Assembly: GCA_965530755.1 (NCBI GenBank)
Contig: CBESNA010000014.1
Location: 1 to 64,000, forward strand
From: SZUA-35 sp965530755
GTDB taxonomy: Bacteria; Actinomycetota; Acidimicrobiia; Acidimicrobiales; SZUA-35
Direction of reading: 5' to 3'
Length of the DNA stretch: 64,000 nt
The translations under genes and the position numbers were made by a program. Positions 8,031-16,034 of the stretch are shown here, piece after piece. Each line of letters begins with the position of its first letter. The stretch's first letter is position 1. The notes beneath the pieces are model-generated. The model was not told the origin of the DNA and made no database searches. It saw only the letters and a list, made by a program, of their open reading frames with translations.

Positions 8031-10772
8031 TCAGCCGGTGTTCCGCATCCCGGCGGCAACGCCGTTGACCGTCAGGAGCAGCGCCCGTCGCAGTGGGAGG
8101 TCTGGCTCCGCCGAGGCGCGGGAACGGGCCAGCAGGTCGATCTGCAGCACATGAAGTGGATCGAGGTAGACGTCGCGGACCTCGAGCGTGCGCTTGAGAA
8201 CGGGCAGATTGTCGAGAAGCCCCCGGCCGGTGACCGAGGTGACCTGTTCGACCGAACTCGAGTGTTCGGCCCGGACGACACCGAACAGCGAGCGTTTCCC
8301 CGGCTCGACCAGACGATCAACGTACCGGGCGGCGATGCCGAGATCGGTCTTGCTGAGGGTCATCTCGACGTTCGAGATGAAGGCCTGGAAGAAGTTCCAG
8401 TGAGCGAACATCTCCTTCATCGTCGACTCGTGTCCGGCGTCGATTGCGGCGGCGAGGCCGGAGCCCACACCGAACCAGCCGGGGATGATCTGCCGGCTCT
8501 GGGTCCAACCGAAGACCCACGGGATGGCTCGAAGATCGTCGATGCTGTTTCCCGCGCCACTACGTCTGGCCGGTCGAGAGCCGATGTTGAGTGCGCCGAG
8601 CTCCTCGACCGGAGTCGATGCCTGGAAGTACGCAGGCAATTCGGGATGCTCGACGAACCGGCGGTAGGCGGCATAGGCCTCGGTCGAGATCAACTCCATG
8701 ACCTCGGTCCACTCCACCATCGTCTCGGGCGAGTGCCGGGCTGCACGTTGCACGACTGTGGCTTCCAGAACGGCCGACATCGCGAGGTCGAGGTTGCGCT
8801 GAGCCAGATCGGGTTGGCCGTACTTGTCGGAGATGACTTCTCCCTGCTCGGTGATCTTGAGCTCGCCGTCGATCACGCCGCTCGGTTGGGCGAGAATCGA
8901 TTCGTTGGTCGGTCCGCCACCTCGGCCGACGGTCCCCCCACGGCCGTGGAACACGCGGATCCGAACGCCGTGTCTCGCCGCCACTTCGCGGATGACCCGG
9001 AGGGCCTTGTGGATCTCCCACTGACTGGTGGCGATGCCGCCGTCCTTGTTGGAGTCGGAGTAGCCGACCATCACTTCCTGCATTCCGCCGCGCAGTTCCA
9101 CGATCCGTCGGTACGCCGGGATCGTGAGGAGTCGGTCGAGCGTCGCTTCCATCGACCGCAGATCGTCGATGGTCTCGAAGAGCGGGACAAAACCGAGCCG
9201 GGCGATGCCGGCCGAGAGATCCACCAACCCGACCTCGCGGGCCAGGAGCACGGGGGCGAGAACGTCGTCGACCCCGACCGTCATCGAGACGATGTAGCTC
9301 TGGATGAGCTCGTCGCCATGGTCGTCGAGCAGCTGTCGCAGTACCCGGAACAGCGCCAGCGCATCGTCGTCGGCGACCGGGGTCCCCGGGGGTGCGAGCG
9401 GTCGGCGGGAGGCGAGCTCGGAAGTGAGCAGCGCGATGCGGCCGGTGCGATCCTCCGGATAGGTGGTACCCGTCTGGCTGAACAGCGTGCTGAGCGACTC
9501 GTGGTGGAGTCGAGCGTGTTGCCGGATGTCGAGTGCGGCGAGGTGGAAGCCCAGCGCAGCGACGAGACGTCGTACCCTCGCCAACCGGCCGGTGGCCACC
9601 AAGGCCCCGCCGTTGGCCCGCAGCGAACGGTCGATCACGGCGAGGTCTTCGGCCAGCTCCTGCGGCTCGGTGTAGGGGTTCGGGCCCTGCGGTGAACGCT
9701 GCGCCTGAACGAGGCGGTCGAGCATGACGGCAAGCCGGAGTCGATACCCCTCGCCGTCGTTGATCCGACCGATGCGTTCGAAGACTTTCGGGAAGACGGC
9801 GCGGTCGGCTTCGATGACCGCTGCGAGTTCGTCGCTGATGGGCCGGATCAGCTCCGAGCTGCTGAGCTCGGCTCGGAGTCCCTCGATCTCCTCGCTCAGG
9901 ATTCGGAGGGCCCTCGAGCGATGGAGCCCGACGACCTCGACGGTCGTGGCCGGTGTGACATTGGGGTTGCCGTCGCGGTCACCGCCGACCCAACTGCCGA
10001 ACGTGATCGGCGCCAGAGTCGGGTCGGGAGTGATCCCGATCGACTCGAGGGTCATCGCAATGTCGTCCCACAGCTCGGGGAGGCCCTCTCGTGCCATCTG
10101 GTCGATGTAGTAGAGAGTGGTCCTCGCCTCATCGACCGGACGGGGCTTCTCTCGCCGGATCTCATCGGTCTGCCACATGATGTCGAGCAGTTCGTCTACG
10201 CGACGATCGATCCGGCGAATCCCGGACTCAGTGGTGGCGACGGTCTCTCGCGCGTCGACCAGCTTGGAGATCTCGGTGAGCTTGTCGAGCATCGAGCGCC
10301 GCGAGGCTTCCGTGGGGTGCGCAGTGAACACTGGGATCATGGCCACCTTCGCCAGCGCCGCCTCGATGTCCCCGGGGGTGAAGCCGCGCTGGAGGAGGCG
10401 CTCGACCGTGTCGTGGAAACGTCCCTCCCCCGCCTTCCTCATGTTCAGGTGGTCGATGCGGTGGACCTGCTCGGTGACGTTGGCCAGGTGGAAGTAGGTG
10501 GTGAACGCCCGGACGAGGCGGATGGCATCGATCACGTCGACCGAAGCGAGTACCCCGGCGAGTTCGGCTCCGGCGGCGTCGCCGTCCTCTTGGCGTAGGC
10601 GACGAGCCAGGACCCGAACGTGTTCCACGAGCTCGAGGAACTCGGCGCCCTCCTGTCGCTCGATCGAGTGGCCGAGCTGGCGTCCGAGCCGCCGGATGTC
10701 CGCCCGAAGAGCGGCCGTGCGAGCCTCCGTGCCGTCGGATGGGGCGCCGGCCGTGGGGCTGGGTTCGGTCAT
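8031..10772 (-). CDS. ppc: Phosphoenolpyruvate carboxylase
   Basis: A 913-residue enzyme of full length. It adds bicarbonate to PEP to make oxaloacetate, refilling the TCA cycle. Visible signatures are FTAHPTEASRRSMLDKL with the catalytic His, GGDRDGNPNV, GYSDSNKDGGIATSQWEI with the second active-site region, FHGRGGTVGRGGGPT, and the C-terminal VAAGMRNTG. I start at the ATG at 10770-10772 (MTEPSPTAG); a TAGCGT box lies 8 nt upstream. Upstream is a 28-bp palindrome, a possible operator. Downstream is the epoxide hydrolase gene. Confidence 0.97.
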   Translation of the reverse strand: MTEPSPTAGAPSDGTEARTAALRADIRRLGRQLGHSIERQEGAEFLELVEHVRVLARRLRQEDGDAAGAELAGVLASVDVIDAIRLVRAFTTYFHLANVTEQVHRIDHLNMRKAGEGRFHDTVERLLQRGFTPGDIEAALAKVAMIPVFTAHPTEASRRSMLDKLTEISKLVDARETVATTESGIRRIDRRVDELLDIMWQTDEIRREKPRPVDEARTTLYYIDQMAREGLPELWDDIAMTLESIGITPDPTLAPITFGSWVGGDRDGNPNVTPATTVEVVGLHRSRALRILSEEIEGLRAELSSSELIRPISDELAAVIEADRAVFPKVFERIGRINDGEGYRLRLAVMLDRLVQAQRSPQGPNPYTEPQELAEDLAVIDRSLRANGGALVATGRLARVRRLVAALGFHLAALDIRQHARLHHESLSTLFSQTGTTYPEDRTGRIALLTSELASRRPLAPPGTPVADDDALALFRVLRQLLDDHGDELIQSYIVSMTVGVDDVLAPVLLAREVGLVDLSAGIARLGFVPLFETIDDLRSMEATLDRLLTIPAYRRIVELRGGMQEVMVGYSDSNKDGGIATSQWEIHKALRVIREVAARHGVRIRVFHGRGGTVGRGGGPTNESILAQPSGVIDGELKITEQGEVISDKYGQPDLAQRNLDLAMSAVLEATVVQRAARHSPETMVEWTEVMELISTEAYAAYRRFVEHPELPAYFQASTPVEELGALNIGSRPARRSGAGNSIDDLRAIPWVFGWTQSRQIIPGWFGVGSGLAAAIDAGHESTMKEMFAHWNFFQAFISNVEMTLSKTDLGIAARYVDRLVEPGKRSLFGVVRAEHSSSVEQVTSVTGRGLLDNLPVLKRTLEVRDVYLDPLHVLQIDLLARSRASAEPDLPLRRALLLTVNGVAAGMRNTG

Positions 10773-10780
10773 GTCCGCCA

Positions 10781-10786
10781 ACGCTA
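10781..10786 (-). promoter_or_regulatory. -10 box (TAGCGT) of ppc
   Basis: TAGCGT on the minus strand, 8 nt before the ppc ATG. Confidence 0.5.
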
Positions 10787-10797
10787 AACGCAAGAGA

Positions 10798-10825
10798 GCC
10801 CGACTCCGACGTGTCGGAGTCGGGC
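10798..10825. promoter_or_regulatory. 28-bp perfect inverted repeat in the ppc/acyl-CoA dehydrogenase divergent region
   Basis: Arms GCCCGACTCCGA and TCGGAGTCGGGC (12 bp) flank CGTG. The element starts 12 bp upstream of the ppc -10 box, over its expected -35 region. The neighbouring genes diverge, so no transcript should end here and a terminator role is unlikely. I infer an operator or regulator site. A paused leader hairpin of the acyl-CoA dehydrogenase is disfavoured because that gene has its own leaderless box downstream. Confidence 0.5.
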
Positions 10826-10891
10826 CTCATTGCTTCTGCCCCATCAGCAACCTACACATCGCCCATTTGGGACGACTCTTGAACACCCGCC

Positions 10892-10897
10892 TAGGTT
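10892..10897 (+). promoter_or_regulatory. Leaderless -10 box (TAGGTT) of the acyl-CoA dehydrogenase
   Basis: TAGGTT, then 6 nt, then the GTG at 10904. Confidence 0.6.
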
Positions 10898-10903
10898 TCG
10901 TTC

Positions 10904-12226
10904 GTGGACTACGACCTGCCAAACGACATCACCGATCTCCTCGACCAGTTGGATCAGTTCATCGAAGACGAGATCAAACCCCTCGAACGTCAAGACGACA
11001 ACAAGCGGTTCTTCGATCACCGGCGCGAGTACTCGCGGACCGATTTCGATCGGGACGGATGGCCCAACGCCGAGTGGGAGGCGCTCCTCGGGGAGATGCG
11101 TCGCAAGGCCGATGCTGCCGGTTTCTACCGCTATCACCTCCCTGCGAAGTTCGGCGGAATGGGCGGCACCAACCTCGGCATGGCAGTCATTCGCGAGCAC
11201 CTCGCAGCCAAGGGACTCGGTCTCCACAACGATCTCCAGAATGAAAGCTCGATCGTAGGCAACCTGGTGACGGTGCTGATGATGGATGTTCACGGAAGCG
11301 AAGAGCAGAAGGCCGAATGGATCCCCAAGATGTTGGCTGGCAAGGCGCGCATCGGTTTCGGTCTGACCGAGCCGCTGCACGGTTCTGACGCCACATGGAT
11401 GGAGACGAGGGCGGAGCGAGACGGCGATGAGTGGATCATCGATGGAGCGAAACGTTGGAACACGGGTCTGCATGCCGCCACCCACGACTATGTGTTCGCG
11501 AGGACATCCGGAGACGACGGCGACGCGCACGGGATCACGTGTTTCATCGTTCCGACGGATGCGCCTGGGTTCACCACCGAGTTCATGTGGTGGACCTACA
11601 ACATGCCGACGGATCACGCCGAGGTCACCCTGAATGCGGTGAGAGTCGCCGATTCCACCATCCTCGGGGCCGAGGGCCGGGGTTTGGCCGTTGCCCAGAC
11701 GTTCGTGCACGAGAATCGCATTCGGCAAGCGGCCAGCAGCCTCGGTGCTGCTCAGTACTGCATCGATGAATCGGTCAAGTACGCGAGGGAACGCAAGCTG
11801 TTCGGAAAGCCGCTCAGTCAGAACCAGGCGATCCAGTGGCCGTTGGCCGAGATGCACACCGAGGCCGAGATGATTCGCGGTTTGGTGAGAAAGACGGCAT
11901 GGCAGATGGATCAAGGCGTCGATCCGGTCTCGATCTCGGACAAGGTCGCAATGTGCAACTACCGAGCCAATCGGCTGGTCTGCCAGGCAGCCGACCAGGC
12001 AATTCAAACCCACGGCGGTATGGGATACAGCCGCCACCTGCCGTTCGAGCACATTTATCGTCACCACCGTCGCTACCGAATCACCGAGGGGTCAGAGGAG
12101 ATCCAGCTGCGTCGAGTCGCCCAGTTCCTGTTCGGCTTCTCCGGTCCACGCAAGGACAATCTGAGTCCCAGTTTCGCCAGCCGCTTCAACTCTGTGCAAC
12201 GCGGCGCCCCCGCTCCCTGGACCTGA
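10904..12226 (+). CDS. Acyl-CoA dehydrogenase family protein
   Basis: A 440-residue flavoprotein of the acyl-CoA dehydrogenase family, which introduces an alpha-beta double bond into acyl-CoA using FAD and electron-transfer flavoprotein. Family segments include GFGLTEPLHGSDATW, RNRIRQAASSLGAAQ-like helix near residue 265, and the FAD-binding stretch QTHGGMGYSRHLPFEHIYR followed by RITEGSEEIQLRRVA. The substrate chain is unknown. The GTG at 10904 is supported by a TANNNT box 6 nt upstream. A metallo-beta-lactamase-fold gene follows 6 bp downstream, so the two probably form an operon. Confidence 0.9.
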   Translation: MDYDLPNDITDLLDQLDQFIEDEIKPLERQDDNKRFFDHRREYSRTDFDRDGWPNAEWEALLGEMRRKADAAGFYRYHLPAKFGGMGGTNLGMAVIREHLAAKGLGLHNDLQNESSIVGNLVTVLMMDVHGSEEQKAEWIPKMLAGKARIGFGLTEPLHGSDATWMETRAERDGDEWIIDGAKRWNTGLHAATHDYVFARTSGDDGDAHGITCFIVPTDAPGFTTEFMWWTYNMPTDHAEVTLNAVRVADSTILGAEGRGLAVAQTFVHENRIRQAASSLGAAQYCIDESVKYARERKLFGKPLSQNQAIQWPLAEMHTEAEMIRGLVRKTAWQMDQGVDPVSISDKVAMCNYRANRLVCQAADQAIQTHGGMGYSRHLPFEHIYRHHRRYRITEGSEEIQLRRVAQFLFGFSGPRKDNLSPSFASRFNSVQRGAPAPWT

Positions 12227-12232
12227 CTCGGC

Positions 12233-12937
12233 ATGGTGTCTGGCCTCGACGATCGACTCGTGCGGATTCACCGCCTCGAACTCGGTTCGGTGACCTTCCC
12301 GCCGTCGCACCCACGAGCGGCCGCTGGCGGCTGCCTGATCTTCGCGTTTGCGCTCGAGGGGCCGGAGGGAACCGTCGTGGTCGACACGGGGCCACGTCAG
12401 GGTCACCCCGTCATCGACGAGCTGTACGCACCGTCGGTGCGGTCGATCGTCGATGCGCTCCACGGAGCGGAACTGGATGAACGCGAGGTGATTGCCGTGG
12501 TGAACTCCCACCTCCACTTCGATCACTGCGGACAGAATCATCTTCTCCCGGATGCTCCTGTGTGGGTCACCGAAGCGGAGCTCGAAGCAGCGACCGCCGA
12601 TTTCTATACCGTTCCCGAGTGGGCCCACATCGAGGCGCATCGCCTCCGTCTCGGACGCGACGATGAGGAGATCGCTCAGGGCATCTCCCTGCTTCACACA
12701 CCGGGCCACACGCCAGGCCACCAATCGGTGGTGGTCGACACCGGGAGCGGTTTGGAGCTCATCGCTGCGCAGGCGTGTTGGAGTTGCGAGGAGTTCACAG
12801 CGGGCCAGGTCGACACGGGCGATCTACACGCTGATGAGTGGGCCGGCGCCGCTGCCGAGTCGCTCGATCGCCTCCGACGCCTCGACGCCGACGTGGTGCA
12901 CCTCAGCCACGATCGACGGCCACTGCGCCGCCCCTAA
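12233..12937 (+). CDS. Metallo-beta-lactamase fold hydrolase
   Basis: A 234-residue MBL-fold protein. The zinc-binding motif HLHFDHCG (H-x-H-x-D-H) is at about residues 93-100, further ligands are expected in the HTPGHTPGHQ segment and the C-terminal LSHD. Similar proteins are lactonases, glyoxalases and other hydrolases; the substrate here is not identifiable, though linkage to an acyl-CoA dehydrogenase suggests acyl or lactone chemistry. It starts 6 bp after that gene. Confidence 0.87.
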   Translation: MVSGLDDRLVRIHRLELGSVTFPPSHPRAAAGGCLIFAFALEGPEGTVVVDTGPRQGHPVIDELYAPSVRSIVDALHGAELDEREVIAVVNSHLHFDHCGQNHLLPDAPVWVTEAELEAATADFYTVPEWAHIEAHRLRLGRDDEEIAQGISLLHTPGHTPGHQSVVVDTGSGLELIAAQACWSCEEFTAGQVDTGDLHADEWAGAAAESLDRLRRLDADVVHLSHDRRPLRRP

Positions 12938-12983
12938 GCCTTTAGCCCCTCCCTCGCCCCTTGCATCCGCCGCTCCGCCCGAA

Positions 12984-13026
12984 CTGCGTTGCGTTTGCGT
13001 CGCATACGAGGAAGAACGCAACGCAG
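12984..13026. terminator. Hairpin between convergent genes, possible bidirectional terminator
   Basis: Arms CTGCGTTGCGTT and AACGCAACGCAG (12 bp, perfect) are separated by 19 nt. It lies in the 110-bp gap between the convergent metallo-hydrolase and Nudix genes. No T-tract follows on either strand, so it is at most an atypical terminator. Confidence 0.4.
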
Positions 13027-13047
13027 AACGTGGTGTGTGTGGCTTTG

Positions 13048-13551
13048 TCAGCGGCGGAGGGCAAGGTAGCGGTCGAGGTCCTCGCCGATTCGCCCGAGGA
13101 GTCGAGCAATGCGCTCGACTCCCCCGGCGATCGAGTCGACCGCATCAGGCGAGAACAGGCCTCGCATCTCCGCCGGGTCGACCCAGCGGTGATCGGTGTG
13201 TTCGTCGCTTTGCACGACCTCCCCGGCGACCGCACCGCGAAAGCTCAGCTGGAGGAAGGCCTGTCCGTAGATCCACATCGGATAGCAGCCCACCATGGTC
13301 ATCGGGCCGCTGAACTCGAGGCCGCTCTCCTCACGCAACTCCCGTATGGCGGCTTCGTGCGGCGTCTCTCCCGGGTCGACGATGCCGCCGGGCATGAAGT
13401 ACTGGCCCGCCATCGCTGAACCCTCGGCCCGCTGCATCAGCAGAATCGTGCCGTCAGGACGCTCCGCGTAGATCACCGTCGACAATGCGTAGCGGTCGAG
13501 CTCGATGCGATGTTCGACCGGCGGGGACAGCGGATCCTCTGGAGCAGCCAC
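13048..13551 (-). CDS. Nudix hydrolase
   Basis: A 167-residue Nudix protein. The box runs GGIVDPGE then IRELREESGL and is complete. The N-terminal segment ALSTVIYAERPDGTILLMQRAEG is typical of the family's first strands. The substrate is unknown. The start is a GTG at 13549-13551 with a TAGCGT box 6 nt upstream. It converges with the metallo-hydrolase and is followed by trmI in the same orientation only on its far side (139 bp gap). Confidence 0.87.
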   Translation of the reverse strand: MAAPEDPLSPPVEHRIELDRYALSTVIYAERPDGTILLMQRAEGSAMAGQYFMPGGIVDPGETPHEAAIRELREESGLEFSGPMTMVGCYPMWIYGQAFLQLSFRGAVAGEVVQSDEHTDHRWVDPAEMRGLFSPDAVDSIAGGVERIARLLGRIGEDLDRYLALRR

Positions 13552-13557
13552 GTCGGC

Positions 13558-13563
13558 ACGCTA
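13558..13563 (-). promoter_or_regulatory. Leaderless -10 box (TAGCGT) of the Nudix gene
   Basis: TAGCGT on the minus strand, 6 nt before the GTG at 13551. Confidence 0.6.
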
Positions 13564-13689
13564 GTGGCTTCGCTCGGGTCGAGTCGCCTGGTGCATCTAT
13601 GTCGGCGTGGCCTGCGGAACGAGGACTCGGCCGAAGGCCGCCGCAGCGCAGCGGGAACGCGCCGGCTTCGTTGCGGTTTCGGGGCAGAT

Positions 13690-14472
13690 TCAGGCCTCGG
13701 GCGAGCGGGTTGCCAGCCGGGCTCTCGTCAGGAACGCGGTGTGCGCCACCATGCGATGGTCCGGTCGAACGGCCTGACCCTCGATGTACCAACCGCGGTG
13801 TAATACCTCGATGGTCTTCTCTTCGATGAAGTGCGTTGTCGACAACACCTCGCGGAACCTCACGGCCTGCGTGATGGACGGCGTGTAGGCAACGATGATG
13901 CCTCCGGGCCGTAGCACCTTTTCGGCATGCGGAACGACCTGCCACGGTTCGGGAAGATCGAGCATCACCCGGTCGAACGAGCCGTCGATGGGTTCGTAGG
14001 CCGACCGGATCTCGAGGCTGTAGCGGTCGCTGACGTCACCGAGGAAGCCTTCGATGTTCTTCCGGGCACGGCTGGCGAAGTCCTCGCGGATCTCGTAGCC
14101 GGTGACGGTTGCGCCGGCTCGGAGCAGCGCCATCGACAGCGCCCCTGAGCCGATGCCGGACTCGAACACCTCGACGCCGGGGCCGATGTCGCCGAGCGTC
14201 ATCATCGGCGCAAGATCCTTCGGGTAGATCACCTGGGCGCCGCGCGGCATCTCCAGGACATATTCCTCGAACGTGGGACGAAACGCCCGGAAGCGCTGGC
14301 CCTTGGTCGATGACACCTCGAGGCCTTCGGGTTGGCCAATCAGAAGGTCGTGCGACGTGATGCCGGCGTGAGAGTGGAATTCACCGCCTTCTTCGAGGTT
14401 GATGAGATACCGACGACCGCGCCCGTCGGTCAGCAGCACGAGGTCGTCGAGCTGGAGGTTTCCGAGTGCCAA
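13690..14472 (-). CDS. trmI: tRNA (adenine-58-N1)-methyltransferase TrmI
   Basis: About 260 residues. TrmI methylates A58 in the T-loop of tRNA using S-adenosylmethionine. The segment MPRGAQVIYPKDLA is strongly characteristic, and VFESGIGSGALSMALL is the SAM-binding motif I. The C-terminal EVLHRGWYIEGQAVRP also fits. The start is uncertain: TTG at 14470-14472 gives MALGNLQLDDLVLLTDGRG, which matches the N-terminus of mycobacterial TrmI; a GTG at 14439 is shorter. It is the last gene of a four-gene run with three small proteins, 13 bp after the previous stop. Confidence 0.88.
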   Translation of the reverse strand: MALGNLQLDDLVLLTDGRGRRYLINLEEGGEFHSHAGITSHDLLIGQPEGLEVSSTKGQRFRAFRPTFEEYVLEMPRGAQVIYPKDLAPMMTLGDIGPGVEVFESGIGSGALSMALLRAGATVTGYEIREDFASRARKNIEGFLGDVSDRYSLEIRSAYEPIDGSFDRVMLDLPEPWQVVPHAEKVLRPGGIIVAYTPSITQAVRFREVLSTTHFIEEKTIEVLHRGWYIEGQAVRPDHRMVAHTAFLTRARLATRSPEA

Positions 14473-14485
14473 GGTGGGGTGGACG

Positions 14486-14794
14486 TCAGCCCTTGCGGGC
14501 CCGACGAAGCTCCTTCTTGAGTTGCTTGGCTCGCGCCTTCTCGGTTCGGTTGGTGGCCTTGTCCGACTTCTTGGCGGCCTTGATCTGCTTGATCTGCTGC
14601 TTGTGGGTGATGGCGAGGTGCTCGATGACGATCTTGTCACCCGGCTTGGTGGCCGAGAGATCGATGACCTCGCGCCGTCCCGTTCGCCGCTTGGCGAAAC
14701 GGAACAGGGCCAGGAAGCCAGAGGTGAACAGCCACGAGCGGCCGGGTCCGTCGATGACCTTCCGGATGCCGAGCTTGACGATTCGTGTCAGCAC
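14486..14794 (-). CDS. Small basic protein of unknown function
   Basis: A 102-residue very basic protein beginning MLTRIVKLGIRKVIDGPGRS. A hydrophobic patch (WLFTSGFLALFRFAK) precedes a charged C-terminal tail rich in Lys and Arg (KQLKKELRRARKG), which is probably helical. I do not recognise the family. The GTG start at 14792-14794 shares its first base with the TAG stop of the upstream membrane protein gene (TAGTG), so translation is coupled. Confidence 0.65.
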   Translation of the reverse strand: MLTRIVKLGIRKVIDGPGRSWLFTSGFLALFRFAKRRTGRREVIDLSATKPGDKIVIEHLAITHKQQIKQIKAAKKSDKATNRTEKARAKQLKKELRRARKG

Positions 14795-15003
14795 TAGAGG
14801 CGGCGGATCTCGAGCACGGTGCTCTTCTTCTTGCCCGCATTTCGGCCGAGGACGTAGATGATCAGTAGCAGAAGGACGGCGACGACGGTTCCGCCGACGG
14901 CTGCCTTCTTCTTGGAGTCCTGGGCGACGGTGTCGACCTGACCCTGAATGTCCCGGAACTTGTTCTCGAGATCGGCTGGCGTGATCTTGGACTGATCTGT
15001 CAT
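14794..15003 (-). CDS. Small single-span membrane protein
   Basis: A 69-residue protein, MTDQSKITPADLENKF onwards. A charged N-terminus is followed by one membrane helix (about residues 34-53, VVAVLLLLIIYVLG) and a Lys-rich tail (GRNAGKKKSTVLEIRRL), probably cytoplasmic. The family is not identified with certainty; small anchors of this kind are common next to holin-like genes in actinobacteria. The ATG overlaps the upstream TGA by 4 nt (ATGA), and the stop overlaps the next gene. Confidence 0.7.
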   Translation of the reverse strand: MTDQSKITPADLENKFRDIQGQVDTVAQDSKKKAAVGGTVVAVLLLLIIYVLGRNAGKKKSTVLEIRRL

Positions 15004-15317
15004 GACACAGCTTTCTTGGCACGGAGGAGAGAGAGGACGAGGACGCCGATCATCACGGCGAGGACGCCGAGCGTGATCCCGTAGGGAGCGAGCGAACCCC
15101 AACCGCCGCCGCTGAACGAGTCGACTTCCGACTGGAAGAATCGGAGCGTCCCGAAGCCGGCGAACATGATGCCGAGGAACACGAAGACGGCGCCGGCGAT
15201 CCCCTTTCCGAGATAACCGCCGAGCGTCTTGAGTGGCTCGACCGTCTCCTGCTTGGCGTAAGTCACCAGCATCTGCTGGAGTTCCTTCGCCTCGTCCAAT
15301 GGATTCGCTTTGGCCAC
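15000..15317 (-). CDS. Holin-superfamily-III-like membrane protein
   Basis: A 105-residue protein with a helical N-terminus (LDEAKELQQMLVTYAKQE) and two membrane helices (about residues 39-61 and 77-98) ending in LLRAKKAVS. This layout matches the chromosomal actinobacterial phage-holin-like family (Holin-X), whose role is unknown; nothing else here suggests a phage. The GTG start at 15315-15317 has a strong Shine-Dalgarno (AGGAG, 6 nt). It is the first gene of the run leading to trmI. Confidence 0.72.
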   Translation of the reverse strand: MAKANPLDEAKELQQMLVTYAKQETVEPLKTLGGYLGKGIAGAVFVFLGIMFAGFGTLRFFQSEVDSFSGGGWGSLAPYGITLGVLAVMIGVLVLSLLRAKKAVS

Positions 15318-15374
15318 CCGGTGCTCCTGTCGATCTGCCTCGATTCGAGAGTGTAGGGCGGGACGGTCGCGAGT

Positions 15375-16022
15375 TCAGCGTTGTTGGTCTCCGTTCTGGA
15401 AGAGCTCGAACTCGAAGAGCTCCTGCGCACCACGAAGGGCCTCGTCGATCAGGGGAAGGCGCTGCTCCGGACCGTCGGCGCAGAGGAAACCCTGTCGGTC
15501 GAGTTGCGCCACCGGCGAGAGCGCCGCTAGCTGCGCGATGCCGATCTCGGGTTCAGGGTCGATGTCGGGAATGGGCCCGACGTCGTAGCCAGCTTCGGCG
15601 GCAGTTGCCAGACAGCGGTTGAACATCTGCACTGTCCGGGCCAGGTCGAGGCTGAGATCCCGCGAGGGCTCGACGTCCGGCCAGTCCTCGACTTCTGCGC
15701 AGGGGTACGGCTGGTCGGCGAGCCACTCGACCACTCGATAGCGACGGGTGCCGACCGTGGCGATCACCCACCGTCCGTCGTCGAATTGCTCGTGCTCGAT
15801 GATCCTGGCCACCGTGCCGACCGAGGTGCGAATGTCGCCGCCTCCGACCTCGAAGCCTCGCTCGATGAGGGGCACGCCGAACTCCATCGACGGAGGTTCG
15901 TTCCCGTCGCCGACGATCACGTCGAACATGAGTGCTCGGTAGCGCTCCTCGAAGATGTGCAGCGGCATCACCATCGAAGGGAACAGCACGGTGCCGAGAG
16001 GGAACTGGGGCAACGCTGTCAT
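15375..16022 (-). CDS. Lon N-terminal (substrate-binding) domain protein
   Basis: A 215-residue protein starting MTALPQFPLGTVLFPSMVMPLHIFEERYRALM, which is the LON substrate-binding (PUA-like) domain found at the N-terminus of Lon protease. There is no ATPase or Ser-Lys protease domain, so this is the stand-alone form, of unclear function (possibly protein binding). The ATG at 16020-16022 has a TAGCGT box 6 nt upstream, and the TAG of that box is the stop codon of the carboxypeptidase gene. Confidence 0.88.
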   Translation of the reverse strand: MTALPQFPLGTVLFPSMVMPLHIFEERYRALMFDVIVGDGNEPPSMEFGVPLIERGFEVGGGDIRTSVGTVARIIEHEQFDDGRWVIATVGTRRYRVVEWLADQPYPCAEVEDWPDVEPSRDLSLDLARTVQMFNRCLATAAEAGYDVGPIPDIDPEPEIGIAQLAALSPVAQLDRQGFLCADGPEQRLPLIDEALRGAQELFEFELFQNGDQQR

Positions 16023-16028
16023 GCGATG

Positions 16029-16034
16029 ACGCTA
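16029..16034 (-). promoter_or_regulatory. Leaderless -10 box (TAGCGT) built on the upstream stop codon
   Basis: TAGCGT on the minus strand, 6 nt before the ATG at 16022. Its first three bases are the TAG stop of the gene at 16032-17546. Confidence 0.6.

Noticed and set aside
15000..15317. Prophage holin
   Set aside because: No lysin, tail or integrase genes nearby. The protein belongs to a chromosomal actinobacterial family and is coupled to trmI.
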